Notes: generated by a model not told the origin, from the letters alone. Counted from the first letter of the stretch, positions 31,343-45,029 are shown. The stretch: DNA of 64,000 bases from Saksenaea vasiformis B4078 (GCA_000697055.1 JNDT01001794.1:83864-147863); one strand, 5' to 3'. A program made the numbers and translations.

Positions 31343-34302
31343 ATGAATCCAGCTAGTGCTCTACGAAAAAAGGCGACAGGGGTTGATGCGTTTAGGAGAA
31401 AAGACAAAGATAAAGAACGATATGGAAAAGGAACCCCGTATGCAATGGCAACGTCATCCAGTAATTTATCGCCACCCATGACGATGCAAGCGAGATCGCG
31501 TGTTTCGGGAAACTTTCCGACAGCTACTGGACCAATGACATTAGATATTCATCGTTTCGCAGACGACAACTGGCAGCCCGAGGAGTGTATGTCTAAGTTA
31601 TCATTTTCTGAGTCGATGGCACTTATGCTTTTCCCGAGCCAGATGTCCGACGAGCGCTCGCTGATGCCAACGAAGAATCTATTCGTGGATTCCATAGATC
31701 GCTTGTAGATGCAAAACATGTTGTAGGCGGTGATTTACAACGCAATGTCTACCGGAATTATACGGAATTCGTAACGATTTCTAAAGAAGTCTCCAATTTG
31801 GACAGTGATGTGTTACACCTCAAAGGTTACTTGAATGAGCTGCGAAGCATTTGGGAGGGGATTTCTACATCTGTAGGAGCCTCCGACGAGGTAGTTCCAT
31901 CGAGTAAGGCTTATAATAGAACAATGCGACCACGGGATCGTTAATTGATTGTTTTTTTTTTATGCAGATGCAACTGGCCTCCATAGGTCGATCCTTCCGC
32001 ATCGCAGACGAAGCGAATTTATGGCAACAGATATGCAAAGTATCTACCGAGCACAGATCATGGATCTTTGGGAAAATGTGGAAGGATCACAGGTGAAGGC
32101 AGTAAAAGGGGTGGATTTTTTCTTTACCGTGTTATCGATCGTAGAGATTCGTGACTTATGCACCCCATCGACATATCATTCGAGAATGCGTCAACTTTTT
32201 CGAATTGAACCCACAGACACTTCAGCCTCGACAAGCGATCCATTTCATTTTGTTAAATGACTGTCTCCTCGTGGCATCCCAAAAAAGACGCTCCATGTCA
32301 AACACGTACAGATTAGTGGCTGATCATTGCTGGAGTTTGCAGGATATGACAATCGTTGATATCAGAGACTCAGCCGGTTTGTAGGAAAAAGCGTGATTAC
32401 GGAAGAACTGATCAATGGTTCCGAGTAGAGCTAACCAATGCTTTCAAGATCGTGATATACCCTCAAACATTTTTATACCGATCGGAACAGCCGGAGGATA
32501 AGTATGGATTGATGCATGCATATCGTTTGGTGATGAATGAAAATGAGGATCAGCAGCAAGAGCTGCTACCTCCAGGTGAGTAAATATTATTCTTTTTGTT
32601 TTCCTATATTATGACAAGCAAATTCTCTAATGTTACGTTGATGAAGTTTCCCAGGCAAGTTCCATTTCCTTTCATTCCTACAGATACTGATGAACGCTAC
32701 TTTGCTACAGAACACAACTTCAGAAAACAGTGCCAGACAAGCTACTGATGTCAACCTCAGTCCCGCTGATCAGAAATGGCTGACGGAGTTGTCAGACGAG
32801 TTAGAAGTGATGATTGCACTCCGAGAATTTGAAGAGGCTGTAAGCAGCATCGAAAAAGGTACACTGGTGACATGTGCCTGCATGTGTTATAATGTGGTTG
32901 ATACTTTGTTTATCACAGCACGGACGTTATTTGCTACATGTCATACGGACGCCCCTTTCTTGCGTGAAGCTCAAGCAGGTGTGAAGAAATACACAGACTC
33001 GTTATGCACCATGATAAGTCATGACCTCGGAAATACGCTATTAACCAAGCTGCAATTCCAACGATTTGTGGGATGGTTATTACGATTGGACAAAGGGAAA
33101 CAGGTACTAGATTCACGGGACATGCATCCATCCCGTACTGATAATGGCATAGGCGCGGGAAGTGTTCTTAGCGACGCGATCACTGATTATTAAAAAGAGG
33201 ATAAGGAAAATAACATATGTCCTAAAAAATGGCTTACTGATCAACTCACAGACAGCTGGTGTTCGAAGGCGATATCCCTACATACATCAGTGAACTTGCA
33301 CTTGTTGTGTTCACACTGATACGAAACACATGTGGATGGTATCGTGACTCATTCAAACAGAATGATATGGCCTCTGGCTTTGTTACATGGGTGAAGGAAC
33401 AAACAGAGATTTATGCCGAGATCTACAAGCGACAAGTCTTCAATAACAATCAAATTGACTGCCAACTTATTGCCGATTGTTTCAAGTCGACATTAGAACA
33501 ATGTGCCATAGTAAGCTTTTGACGAATGATGAATGTATGCTAAAGATGACGTTTTTAGCTACGCAAAGTGGGACTTGACCTTAAATTTCTACTAGAGGAT
33601 TTGTTTCAAGAAAATATCAAGACAACAATTCTTACATATGAAGCTCGAAACAAAGAGAAAGTGGAGAAGTTCGCATTATCAGATAACTTCGCCGTTGTTT
33701 CCAGTCAAAGCTTGGGTAAAATGACTCAGATTGCACATCAACGGAATGATCTTATCAGTTTGAACAAGGCCCTAACGTTAAGGTGACATCGAGTGTTGTG
33801 AGCTTTTATAATCTGCTCATGAAATTTGTAAACGACATCTGTCTTATTGCGAAGCTCCAGGTAAGACGATTCCAAGACATGCATGATCCTCTTCTGTATT
33901 AGTACTTACTTTTTTCAATACAGCTGTACGATACTGTTGTCGGGAGTGTCTCAAGGCTATCTGAACACTATCTTCAGACCATGATAAATCAATCACGCGA
34001 AAGAGGATCTTCCAGGGATGAGGTAATAGCAGAACCATGAACGATCCATGATGTTGGTATTAACTATATCTGTAGCACACTGCTGCTTTAAATTTGGCTT
34101 TTGTTCTAGATAATATTGTGCCGCGAGTTTCGTCGCAGCTCGATGTAAGATTCCGTTGACGATGTCAAAAGGGTATATAACGATATTCTTTTAGTATCAT
34201 TTTGATCGTCCAATACCTGAGCTTGATTCTCTCCGTGCGAGATTAAGATGTAAGATGCAAAGGGTTAACAACTGTGATCTAAAGCATAGCTATCCATTTT
34301 GA
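31343..34302 (+). pseudogene. EXO84: Exo84-like exocyst subunit, frame-interrupted
   Basis: Exo84 is a subunit of the exocyst, which tethers secretory vesicles at the plasma membrane. Family features appear in order. After a disordered N-terminus come HVVGGDLQRNVYRNYTEF, FVTISKEVSNLDSDV and LKGYLNELRSIW, then the PH-domain part (MDLWENVEGSQ, RQAIHFILLNDCLLVASQKRR). The helical C-terminal bundle includes YISELALVVFTLIRNT, SSVVSFYNLLMKFV and PELDSLRARLRCKMQ. Normal introns separate the exons (for example after VEGSQ, GTGAAG...GTAG). Three frame changes are not explained by splicing: near 31630, near 32383 (one extra base at a GTTTGTAGG run) and near 33777. It is either a pseudogenised duplicate or a real gene with sequence errors. 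Other genes in the window read cleanly. Confidence 0.75.
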
Positions 34303-36693
34303 CATAGTAATTGCTCAACGAGGTTCAAAGTAAAACGCGAATTAAAAAAATTGTTGCACATTATCAAGAGAAACAAAGGAAAAAAAGAGACATGGTTACA
34401 AAAAGATCGTTTGCTTGCGGTATAGAGACGGATAATAGTTATGTTCTGAATACTGCTTTGGTTTCAAAAGCGGTATATCGTTCAACGTGCTATTTGGGGT
34501 ATACGTCGACTGTCGTAATGCCCATCCTATACAATTGTGTTCCATAACAGGAAAGATCGAGGATTAATTGTGTTTCCATATACAGTGAACTTCTCCACTG
34601 GAACACCAACTGAAATCTTATCATCTATAATTTAGACTTATCACCGAGTTCAGTACAACAAGGTAGCACACCGTCATCACAGTAATTGATCCATTCCATA
34701 ATCCACACCTAATACCGAGAAGAACGTTCACTAATCCTTATTTCCGATAAAAGACTGAAGCATATAAATAGGCAGACAATCTAATTGAAATAAAGACATC
34801 CAACAGTCTCAAAGGATTCTATCCGTCTACTATCTCAATAACTTACCCATACAACACTATTGAAGTATCAGCCATGATTTTGAAATCCGAGTGTACCATA
34901 CGTACAGAAATTCTTCGACGTGACTTTCCGCGCAGAGGCCATCGCCAGAACTGGCGGAGCCAAACGCTTTCCGTTTAAATGCCTAAAACTTTAACTGATA
35001 CAAGTGGGTTAGGGCTTGTGTGGTGTATGTACTGTGACTTGTATCGCGGAACGTCGATCATCACGGGCTGCACTTTTATCGATTTTCTCATCCTTATGCT
35101 ATTTTCTCTTTGATGTTTGTCTCTTCTTAACGATCTTTGGCATTTTGGAGCTAATCAATGACAATAAAAGCAAGGTTCTAGTCACCTGTGAAAAGGAAAG
35201 CTGGAATCATCGTCGCCGTTGGATATGATAGGTAGAGCGAAGTCAGTCGCCAGTTCCCACCCCCGAGTGTGTATAAACATTGTAGTCGTATCTTGAGTAG
35301 TTGGTCAGTCAGAAAATGAAGCAATCAAATAAACGTAGGTTCGATATACTTCATGCTCATCATAAGACCAGAGATAATACGTAGAGGCCATATTCAGAAA
35401 ATGAATAGAAGATAAACCAGCAGGTGTAGGTGGAAAGGTGAAACTCGCGAATGGACGCTGAGGGACTAGCTGGGACGACACCATACTAGTTATTCCACGC
35501 CCACCACTCGGAGCATACTCTGGGCGTACCATGAGCAGTCCTTAAAAAAAGAAGGAAAAAAGGGAAGGGGAAGAATCAGCATGCACGGTTAAAATTTGTA
35601 TCGGATTTTCTATTTGCGTCCCCGACTTCAGTCCCCAGCCAAATGGGGCACTCCGCCAAACTAAGCTTTCCAAGCTTTTGACCTGCCAATTTTTTTTCCT
35701 CTCGAGACGTTTCTGTTCGCTTTTTGTATTGTATCCCATCAGATAACGTGGTTGTTGTCTCTCTGCAATTGCGTACTTCAGTCTTTGAATTTTTATGTCC
35801 CTGATTGATTTGCTTATAGCTGATGTGCATTACTGCGTTTAACGGCCAGGTTTCTTAAGGAACGTTTGACAACTGACTTCAGCTGACAATCAATTCGACG
35901 TTGAATCCAGACAAAAAGGGCGTTTCAGCATTAAACACTAATCGGAAGACGTACGTAAGAAACCGCCGTCCCTAGAAACCTTAACGCGATTGCGCTAGAA
36001 GTATCTCATTTCCTTCTTCGAATAAAACTTACAAGCGTACCAATGAACATCGTTTTCTTCAATCACATCATCTCTAGCCTGCTTCCGATTCACCAGAGAT
36101 GAAATGTCAGGTAGAAAAGTGAAGGAGATAACAGTAACGACGCCATTATTCGCTGGCGGGGCTTCAAATGTGGGGACCTCTAGGGACTTTCGGGGACTTG
36201 CCCAAAAGATAAAGTAGCACTATTATTGATGCCTCTCTTCTGGTATGTTCATTCTTCTTACAGCTTTTGCCTTTGTCTGTTTTTCCACTTCTTTTATATC
36301 CTACTTATGTGCATGTTATTGCGTACTTTACGTTATCTGGATGGCGTACGGCAATAACCAGGTACTCCAGCTGCATGGTTCTTGCTGGGTTTCAATAAAA
36401 CCTAAAACGAAACTGGCCAATCAAAAGTTAGATCTAGTAGGTTCCATAGCCCAGACCAACGGATGTGGACCTATCCGAACGAAGAGCGATCACCGTTTGA
36501 AATCAGCACCATGACAACTTCGATGACGCGTCTATTTGGTTACCAAGCACAACATATAATTAAACATAGACGATAGTGATTGCTCAAGGAGAAATTAGCG
36601 ATCTTAAAACGGAGAGGACTTGCTGCGGAAAGTTCAAGAACAACAAACATCTCGTGTAACCATTTGCGCTTCTTCCCTTTTTCTCACCAAAAT
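34303..36693. other. 2.4 kb without a supported gene
   Basis: Two adjoining minus-strand open frames, 35305-35532 and 35542-35830, contain many Pro, Ser and aromatic residues and might be exons of a small gene, but no domain is recognisable. The rest shows nothing. Confidence 0.35.
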
Positions 36694-38719
36694 ATGTCAA
36701 CTGCGTCCACTGAAGAAACTCTTAGCCCTTCTGTTTTAGAAGGTAGGCCACCTTTATAATGCAATATATATGATCGATATCGAGTGATTACCTGGATATC
36801 AAAGTTTTCCGGCAATACTTCGCGTCCGAAACTGGGATACCGAGCTTGGCGGGCTTCTGTGACAAGAACTATGAATATATCTTGAAAAGCGATGGAGATC
36901 CATCCGTAATAGCGACGTGGAAGAAGCGATTTGCGACGGCAACTAAGATGCTGAAAATAGGAGTAGGTGGCGAAGATGGAACACTTTTTTTTTGGTCGAC
37001 GTTAGCTGATTCGTAAAGCAGAAATACTCAAAAAAACAACCCGACTGGGGAAGAATTTTACAAGCTAAGCTTAACGCAAGTGCCCTTACATGTTCAGTGA
37101 TATGTTAAAAGTATTATTTTAGAGGATAAGAAAACCAGATGATAGTGATGCCACAGAGAGCATCGCACCTTCAACACCTTCCAGCAGCGGTTCACAATCG
37201 ACTAAAAGCCGTGCATCCAAGGTTCAACAATCGATTCGATGCGAGTAAACTGTCATGCTAAAGTTTTGAAAATACAGTTAAAACCGCTGACGAAAGAGCA
37301 GTGGCAATCGTTTGAGCAGAAGTTCCTGCGAATGAAGACAGAAGAAAAGTGGGAGCTATGTCCAGGTGTATTTGTCGAAGATAGGATCCATGAATTTGCA
37401 AAAACGTGCAGCTACGAACAGTGAGTATCCAAGGGATTCTTAATCAGTAATCATTTATCACATACGGATATAGTGCCGCGCACTCTTTTATACTTGACCT
37501 CGCGGACAGTTGCTGGGAGTCGGTCTTTACGACCAATGAACGCGAAACTTTGCAGCGTTATAGGGCTCCTGTGCTGGAAGAGATTCCAGAAGGCTTGCGC
37601 GAGTATCTTGCGACGTTTGAAAATAAGGTGCAGTGAGGACTTGCAATGTGACTATGTTGCTGACTCGCCCAAGACAACGTTAGGAGAACTCTGGGATGCA
37701 GCGGACTGTAGCGAAAGGTTCCACCCAGTCGAACAATTTGACGAGGATTGGTCCCGACGCACGGCTCTGGATCTCCTTTCTGCGTATCGATGGGGGGTAA
37801 TCTCTAGAATCGCCAGTGTCGGCCTAGAGCGAGACCTAGTGATACGGATTTGGCGTTGCATAGATTTATGCTTTGACAATATCCACGTCGAGACCTGGAG
37901 GCATGTATAGTATTTGATGGATATGGTATACGTGTTTGTCTAACTTGTGACATGATATTTATGGTCTCGTGAAGGAGCGACCAGCAATGCATTGCAACTT
38001 CAATGCGAACCAATGAGAATAGGAAACGTGCTGATGGATCGCTGTTACCAAAGCTACGCGCTTTGAAGCCGGACTTGATATTGTGCAAGGATTGCGTGGA
38101 GTATGGCTGTTCTGAGATTGGCACCTTGGACGAAGCAGGCGTTGGTACGAAGGAATTGCTTGAACGTGATATCAAATTGCCGAAGGTGATGAAAGATATG
38201 TTTTTAAGAGCCTGCTCGTTATTGGAAAATGATTTGGACGCAGTAAGAAATTTGCGCATTGTTGGTTTCTCTCATACGCGTAAGAGTTTTGGTCTTCTTA
38301 GCAAATGACAATCCGTAATTCAATGTTATGTAGATTTGCGTATGACTCCCATGGTAATGGACAATCCGAACGGTTATGTCTGCCGACTGCTTCGGCTAAA
38401 CGAGCAACGCATCCCAATCCAACCAAGCCTATTTTCGAAGTGTGTGGTACCGCTACTAGAAGCGATTTGGACAGTTAAGGTAACCAGTTGTGAAGAATTA
38501 TTGGATTCCAAGCGTTACTCAAACCGTGGTTACTTTCAGTCCTTGGTAAAAAAAAGCATTGGAACCATGGAGGCTGGGCCCAGTCAGCGCAAGAGCACCG
38601 GTTTCCAATTCAGCGAAACAAACACGAGGAAGGCAGATATACCATTTTGTTTGAACACACCGACACCAGCATCATTGAAGAGGAAGCGAAGTGATAACAA
38701 TGAGCCTGAAGAGCAATAA
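36694..38719 (+). CDS. Uncharacterised multi-exon protein of a Mucoromycota-type family
   Basis: The probable start is ATG 36694 (MSTASTEETLSPSVLE, then a GT donor). Later exons encode RQYFASETGIPSLAGFC, a Ser-rich linker, and a core domain containing HSFILDLADSCWESVFTT. They continue with GVISRIASVGLERDLVIRIW and IDLCFDN, then LILCKDCVEYGCSEIG, KMPKV-like LPKVMKDMF, NGYVCRLLRL and a basic tail KRKRSDNNEPEEQ. I recall similar cores in many large, uncharacterised Mucoromycota proteins whose Asp/Glu-rich EYGCSEIG strand resembles restriction-nuclease-like folds; that is memory, not search. The frame near 37240 (…IRCE stop versus MRVNCHAK…) and near 37650 does not splice cleanly, so the gene may be damaged. 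Confidence 0.5.
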
Positions 38720-40372
38720 AGATCTTATACGTTTGGTTCTCGGGTGTGCAGGCACTGCAGCTGATGAGGTTTTCTTTTTTTTTTCAGCCGAACGTTCGTC
38801 ACCATTACAGCCCACAAAATATGGCATAAATGGACCTCTTGTTATCTTACTTCCACCAGGCTCTGCAATCGCCTGCTATGTAATAGTTCAGCCGTCTTTC
38901 AAACGTTTCGGCTGCTGTTAGAGTATGTAGACACTGAAGCACCATGTACCACCGTAAAGGCGTCGTTCTGTCTCAAGCGGACCCAATTAGAATCTGGCGC
39001 TTTGCAATTCCAAAAACTGTCTCAATCTTCATACATCTCTGCGAGAAAGTTGCCTTCTCTCCTTACTGCATATTTATCTGGTGCTTTCCCACCAAGCGGT
39101 AATATATCTTTTACAATTGTAGACTTTACTTCATCATGCACGCAGAAAAGTAGCTTCCCGTGACTCCGACCAAACACAACACTCCTTCTGATCTGAGGAT
39201 CTCCTTTTGGGATGCAGGTTGATCCCCCATGATCATTAAACATAATACGTTTGATACAATCTAGTAACAATGCAAATCTTTGTGAAAACTGTACTTGCGT
39301 TTTCGCTATGCTTTCCATCGTAAATTGAGCGGTGAACATTCTGAGTACAGACATATATGTCGGTGCTACGCGCTCAGTAGCACATATAACAGGAGAATTA
39401 CGAGTCTGGGCGGAAAATAATCTCTTTCCAAAGAGTTCAATAACCGGGTGGCATTACTTGACAGAAAATGATGTTCAATTTATCTGTGATTACAGTAATT
39501 GAAGCAGCCAGAAACTAATTGGTGTTATGCAAAATATAGAAACGCTTTCCTTAGATCTTGAACCACTGTACTTCTGCACTTTTCCCGGAGGGCCTCGAAT
39601 CTGGGTATCTCCGTATGTGGTGTATCTCTTAGACACGTCTACATTATCTATTTAGCTCTTGTGATTCTCTCATTTCTACGCGATTTCCTTTTTGTCTATT
39701 ATCTAGACACAGTAGCCATACTTTCTCCGTGTCTCATTGAAAATAGCTAAGACGGTTTCGAGACAGTCGTAATACCAAGGATTAACATGAGATCATCTAC
39801 GTTTAACGACCTGCTTTCAGTGGAATGTGAGTAGGAGCAGGATGGTGTTAGGAATGCCTCGGTCCTTGCAACAGCTTCTATAGCGATTCTATAGTTCTAC
39901 GTGGCTATATTCTATAAACATGCACTGAAGCAGCGAATGTAATGGTGTGCACATTCGAGTCTGACCGACTTTCTGAATTTTTTGTGCTTCACTAATCAGC
40001 TTATACACGCGGAATTTCTTGGGTATCTTACTCATCTTTATACCCATCGTTTTTACTGCTGCCATCGCCCGTTCCACGTTGTGAAAGATTGACGGATTGT
40101 CGCAGTAGGAAACTGAGTTCACAAAGGAGGAAGACATTGACACGTGAAATTGCTGAAACCTACTGTCATTTTTTTACAGGTTTCCGGCGGGTCTGTTTCA
40201 CTGTTGCTCCTTTTTTTTTTTTCCTTTTGTTTGTTGTACGATCAAACATCTTTTCTCCTTTTGCAACTTTTCTGTAAATGCCTCGATTTTGTACAGCAAC
40301 CGTTTTTTTTTAATTTCCTCTCCAATCCTTTTGTGTGTCCGATAGATATTTATATAGCCATACCTGCGTTTA
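38720..40372. other. 1.65 kb without a supported gene
   Basis: A minus-strand frame at 39022-39354 (110 codons, HDEVKSTIVKDILPLGG) has protein-like composition and might be an exon of an unrecognised gene. Bases 40200-40360 are pyrimidine-rich, probably the leader of the hydrolase gene. Confidence 0.35.
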
Positions 40373-42052
40373 ATGTTGATACCTGACACAGGTTCTACGC
40401 GGACGCTCGTCCTTTCCGCCATACTTCTTCTATCTGCCATAGCACCGGCTTCGTGTGCTTATGCTACCATTTACATTACGAATCGCCAAGCTCTACTTCC
40501 GATACTACTGTCAGTTATTTGTCAGACAATGATACCTCTTGTGTCAGCAATCATCCATATCTGGTTGGCACTGGAAATTGCTTTTTGGGTGTATTTCCTT
40601 ATCACGCGAAAACGTCTTCAGAAAGAACGGATACCAGTCCGTCGACTTACATCAAAGGAGAGAACCGCAATATTTTGGAACTGTCTTCACACGATTCCGG
40701 ATATCAAAATATGGAGTGTCGGTTGGTACTACGACGCTGAAACTAAAGAACACCCAGAGTTCGAAGAAATCAAACGAGAAAATGTTGCACTATGGTAACA
40801 TTGATCATGCATTACGAAGTTCCTTGTTAACTAAGAAAATAATAGGTTTGCATGGGCCTTCTGGCATGATCAACTTGCACGAGTGCGACAGACAGCGGAG
40901 CACAAGGCAGAACTCGACTGGATGATCAGTACTGCCGAAAAACATTTTCATGTTCAGTTCGCCGAGGGTTACAACGACAAATTACAATGTATTCGCTTGA
41001 ACCTGGATCCGGTGCAAGCCATACATAGACCATTGATTTTCTACGCTGCTATTTATGTTGCTACCATTGTGTTCAATGCTACTTTTCTCAAAATGGTTTG
41101 GGGATTTCGACAATACAGAGCTTCACCTGGTATTGTCTGGGGCGGTTTCTTCTCATGGATCGATCAATGGCGTTGTCATGACATGAAGTCATTGTCTTCG
41201 CATCCACTTGCCTACTGGTACCGCGATGGAACTGATCCAAACAGAACACCTATTATCTTTATTCATGGCATTGGTGCTGGTCCCATGTGCTATGGAGAGT
41301 TCGTTCATCACTTGGCTCATCTCGATCGACCAATCTTCTGTGTTGAGCTGCCCTATGTATCCATGCACTTGGTTGAAACGGTACCGACAGCGGACGAAAC
41401 TGTCAAGGCCATTGAAGCAATGCTTCATACACATGGGTATCAGAATGCCACCTTTGTCTCACATTCGCTTGGTACAGCTGTGACAAGCTGGATGATGTCC
41501 AAGGCACCGACCTGCATAGCTGGTGTAGTCATGATAGATCCCATTTGTTTCTTGTTGCACTATCATCATGTTGGATTCAATTTCGTCCACCGCGTACCAA
41601 GACGGGCACTAGAGGTAAAATTCGTACGTCTTCTTTTAAGAAAATTGCTAACCGATGCTTGGTAGCATATCTTGTATTACTGCGCGTCTCGGGAACTCCA
41701 TATTAGCCACTATATCTCGCGTCACTTTCAATGGTTTGAATCCATCTTTTTTGTCCATCCGGCTACAACATCCAAACCACCACCTCTTCCAGCAACCGTC
41801 GATCCAAATGGTCCATTAAGTAACGCTGTCATTTTTCTATCGGAACATGATGGAATTGTTGATGGACCAACCGTCACCAGTTACCTAAAAGAGCGAGGAG
41901 TGGATGCACGACTTATGCCAGGAATGGAACATGCAGAATTCTTACTGAACTGGCGATGGCGCAAACAAATTTTAGAGCAGGTAGAACAGGTCGCGAAAAA
42001 CGCAGATGACGAAGGCGTGATCATCATAGACAAATCTAACAAACTAAACTGA
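40373..42052 (+). CDS. Membrane-anchored alpha/beta-hydrolase
   Basis: Three exons (40373-40794, 40846-41614, 41666-42052) give 525 residues with introns of 51 bases each. Hydrophobic segments near residues 11-85 suggest two or three N-terminal membrane helices; a further one is near 203-223. The hydrolase core has the oxyanion-hole motif HGIG at 281-284 and the nucleophile elbow S-H-S-L-G with Ser348. A probable acid is Asp459 in SEHDGIVD and the His is His486 in MEHAEF, so the catalytic triad is complete. The family includes lipases and esterases; the substrate cannot be told from sequence. All splice phases agree and no stop interrupts the frame, so it looks functional. Confidence 0.9.
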
Positions 42053-42206
42053 ATCGTTATTTTTTTTTGTATAAGGAATGGTAATAATAAATAGTAATAT
42101 TAATCATCACAAGCAAGAAGAGAGAAAGAGACTAAGTAATGTATAAGTAAATGCTGACGCGTTTTTAAGGTATAAAGACAAGATAAGGTGGTAATGTAGT
42201 TTGTGG

Positions 42207-43560
42207 CTACGCAGCATGTTCCAGAACGTTAGTTTCGGATGATCTTTTTTCGGCATCTTGAATCAGCTCCATATCCATCGATGTGAGGGCTGCATCCAAA
42301 CTGGTGATACTTGTCCCTCGGCTTAAACGTCCGTGATTTGATCGTGAGTTGTGTGTAATGCCAATCACAGGACTGTTGCTTCTAACAGGGCTTGGAGGTG
42401 CGCCGCTGGTTGCAGATGATCTTGGGCTGTGACTCGACGAGGTTGGACTTGTCGGTGCACTATTAAGCCGTTGCTGATGATGGCTATATTCCAGCAACTC
42501 AGCCTGTGAAAGTCTGACAGAGAGACGTGATTGATGCCCTGTTGGCGAACTGGGCGATCTGTAATAGTTATTGATTGGTGTGAGAGAACGTCCAGATCGA
42601 TAAGATCGGATGGAAGGCGGTCGTGAAGGAGGTCTTGGCTGATTTGAAAGATTGTGTTCTTCCAGGAACTGTTCCAAAAAATCAACAATCAAAGGTTCCT
42701 TCATTGCCGATAAGCGATACTCTTCAAATGACTGCGTAGGAAAGAAAATTTAACCAAGGATATCCTTTGCATGCAACTTTTACCAGCTTTCCGTCGTTGT
42801 CTACGTCCAAATCGTCAAACATATGGGAGACAATTTGCTTGATTTCATTTGTCTGATCTTCCTCGGAAAAAGCGTTCGACTATAAATGAAAATAGAGTTC
42901 TCAATTTTTTCGTAGAGCTTATGCTTTCGGAACGTACCAATTGCAGCATCACGCGTTCTAGTTCGGTCTTAGTCAGGTACCCGTCATGATCTGCATCATA
43001 CAGCTTGAAAGACACTAAATAAAATCATTATTTTTTGTTTGGGAATTCTCCTGCTTTACAAGCTAGTTTCTCGTCGGGGTTTCCTTTCATAAAGACACTC
43101 AGGCCATCAACAAATTCGCTGAGTTTATTTGTTAGGTTTGTTTGGTGCTTTTTTTCGGTCACATACCCAAAGTCGATAGATTTGTTATTATGAACATCAA
43201 ATGCAGCATACAGTCGTTTCAGGAACACATCGTCATTTGGAGATACAGAGGGGACACACTTCTTCACTGTCTATTATATTTGAAAGAATACTTGGTACAC
43301 AATAAGTACACACTTTATATGAAGTACCTGGGCAAATACATCCTCGGTAATATTTGCTTTGTCTGTCTTTTTGCAAGAAGCTGCCTCAAGATTTTGACGG
43401 AGATGGTGGATTTCCTTTGGCGAGACTATTGAAAAGCAGGAAAAAAAAAGTGTTGAATGAGTTACATGACTCCTCAGGGGAATTAAAGCGAAAGCCGTAA
43501 TGCCATACAATGCGTTTTCTTCGCCAATGCTCGGTCCTCTTTACTTTTTGTTTGACCCAT
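42207..43560 (-). CDS. EF-hand calcium sensor with N-myristoylation signal
   Basis: Seven exons (43560-43509, 43425-43328, 43270-43167, 43118-43060, 43014-42938, 42879-42784, 42731-42207) give 336 residues with consistent phases. The N-terminus MGQTKSKE fits an N-myristoylation signal. Three 12-residue calcium loops are complete: DVHNNKSIDFGE at 75-86, DADHDGYLTKTE at 111-122 and DVDNDGKLSFEE at 155-166. The core resembles neuronal-calcium-sensor, calcineurin-B or calaxin-type proteins. From about residue 185 to 336 the protein has a Ser/Pro/Arg-rich, apparently disordered tail, not usual in those families. The gene ends 155 bases from the hydrolase stop, in convergent orientation. The partner protein is unknown. 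Confidence 0.9.
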
Positions 43561-45029
43561 GGAGAACACAAGAAAAACAGTAGTCGAAGAAAATCGTTGG
43601 CTGAGTTGTAACAACACCATGCGTCCATTGCCAGTGGTGAAGCGTGACCGTTCATCGGCATTTGAGCAAACTGCCTTCTGACACAGCGGGAAATTCAGTA
43701 TCGTACAAAGTCCGCCAAAATCAATAAAGATTTGCCGAGAGGTCATAGCTTTTCTGAAGGCTATAAATCATCTTGTAGTCCAGATGGATACTTATAAGAA
43801 ATATAGATGAAATATCTTTGGAAAATGTCGCTCATCGTTTCACATGATCTGCGTCTGTAAAGAAGTGAGAAGTGAAAAGCATGCTTGAGCTCCAACTTGA
43901 TTCACCTTTTCCTGGCTTTATAACAAGTTTATTTTCCCCGGATACATTCTATGAATATGAATGATGTTATGAAGTGCTATTATACGCGACAAATGTTTAT
44001 CTTGATAAACGAGATAGTCATGGACGGGACAGGGAAGAACAGTAGTTTCATCCTTCATCATGCTTACGCACCCATTGACCGCAAACAATACATTAGCTCA
44101 TATTGCTTATTATGAATAATTAATCTTTACCTTTTGAAAGCGACGGGAAGCTAAAAAGAAAACAGGGGAAAATGTGCAGAAATGCTCGCATCTTTTGTTG
44201 TACCCCCAGAAGAGATACGACTGTCGAAGTTATCGATTTTGTCCTCTGATGTCTACTGACATAAGCTCTAAAGGTCTTGCGACGTTTATCAAACTTTAAA
44301 TTCTTTAATTCATCTACTATTGAGAAGGTCCATACAGCCATTTACAACGGAAAAGAGGTGTGCTTGAGAAAGCAGGAAGGGGAGAAGGCGAGCGATAAAG
44401 GTCTTTTGAACTATGACGGTGTACACCATTGATGTACCATCAAAGATGATCACAAATTGGGCGCACCGGTGGTAGGAAGAGATTGCTGATGATTCGTTGT
44501 GATACTGCTTGAACCGTCTGATTGGAAGGTGCTGATCCCTTGTTATAATGGCAGGTCCTTTGCGAGCCATGACGTATAGCACTCTGGAAGACGATCGTGG
44601 ATTCTGTCATCCATGTGTAATAACCAGGTTGGAAGAAAGAATAAGATATTCTTGATGCTCTTTTACTGAAACGTACCATATTACTTATTGAACTATCTTT
44701 TGCATTACTCTACATTAGTTTTTGCTTGAACCCAGCTTACGAGTCCTAGCAAAACTTCAATAGGACCCCGATGCAAGCTGTGTATCACTGATGAAAGATA
44801 AAACAAAACCTACAAAAGTATTTATACCCACTTCTCGGACTGGCCGCATGTCAATTTCGCCCCACTGCTTTGATATCGATTAATCCAAAACTAGCGCAAC
44901 ACTGCTAGGGGAAATGCGTTCTTCCGCCCTTTTAGTCCTTGACACAGCTCAAGCGGAATTCGGACGGGCAAGGCGCATGATTAACCAGAAAATTCAAGGT
45001 GCCTACTCATAAGCTATTACAAAAAAGTT
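43561..45029. other. Upstream of the EF-hand gene, no gene seen
   Basis: Short open frames only (for example 44310-44582 minus). No repeats or domains were recognised. Confidence 0.4.
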
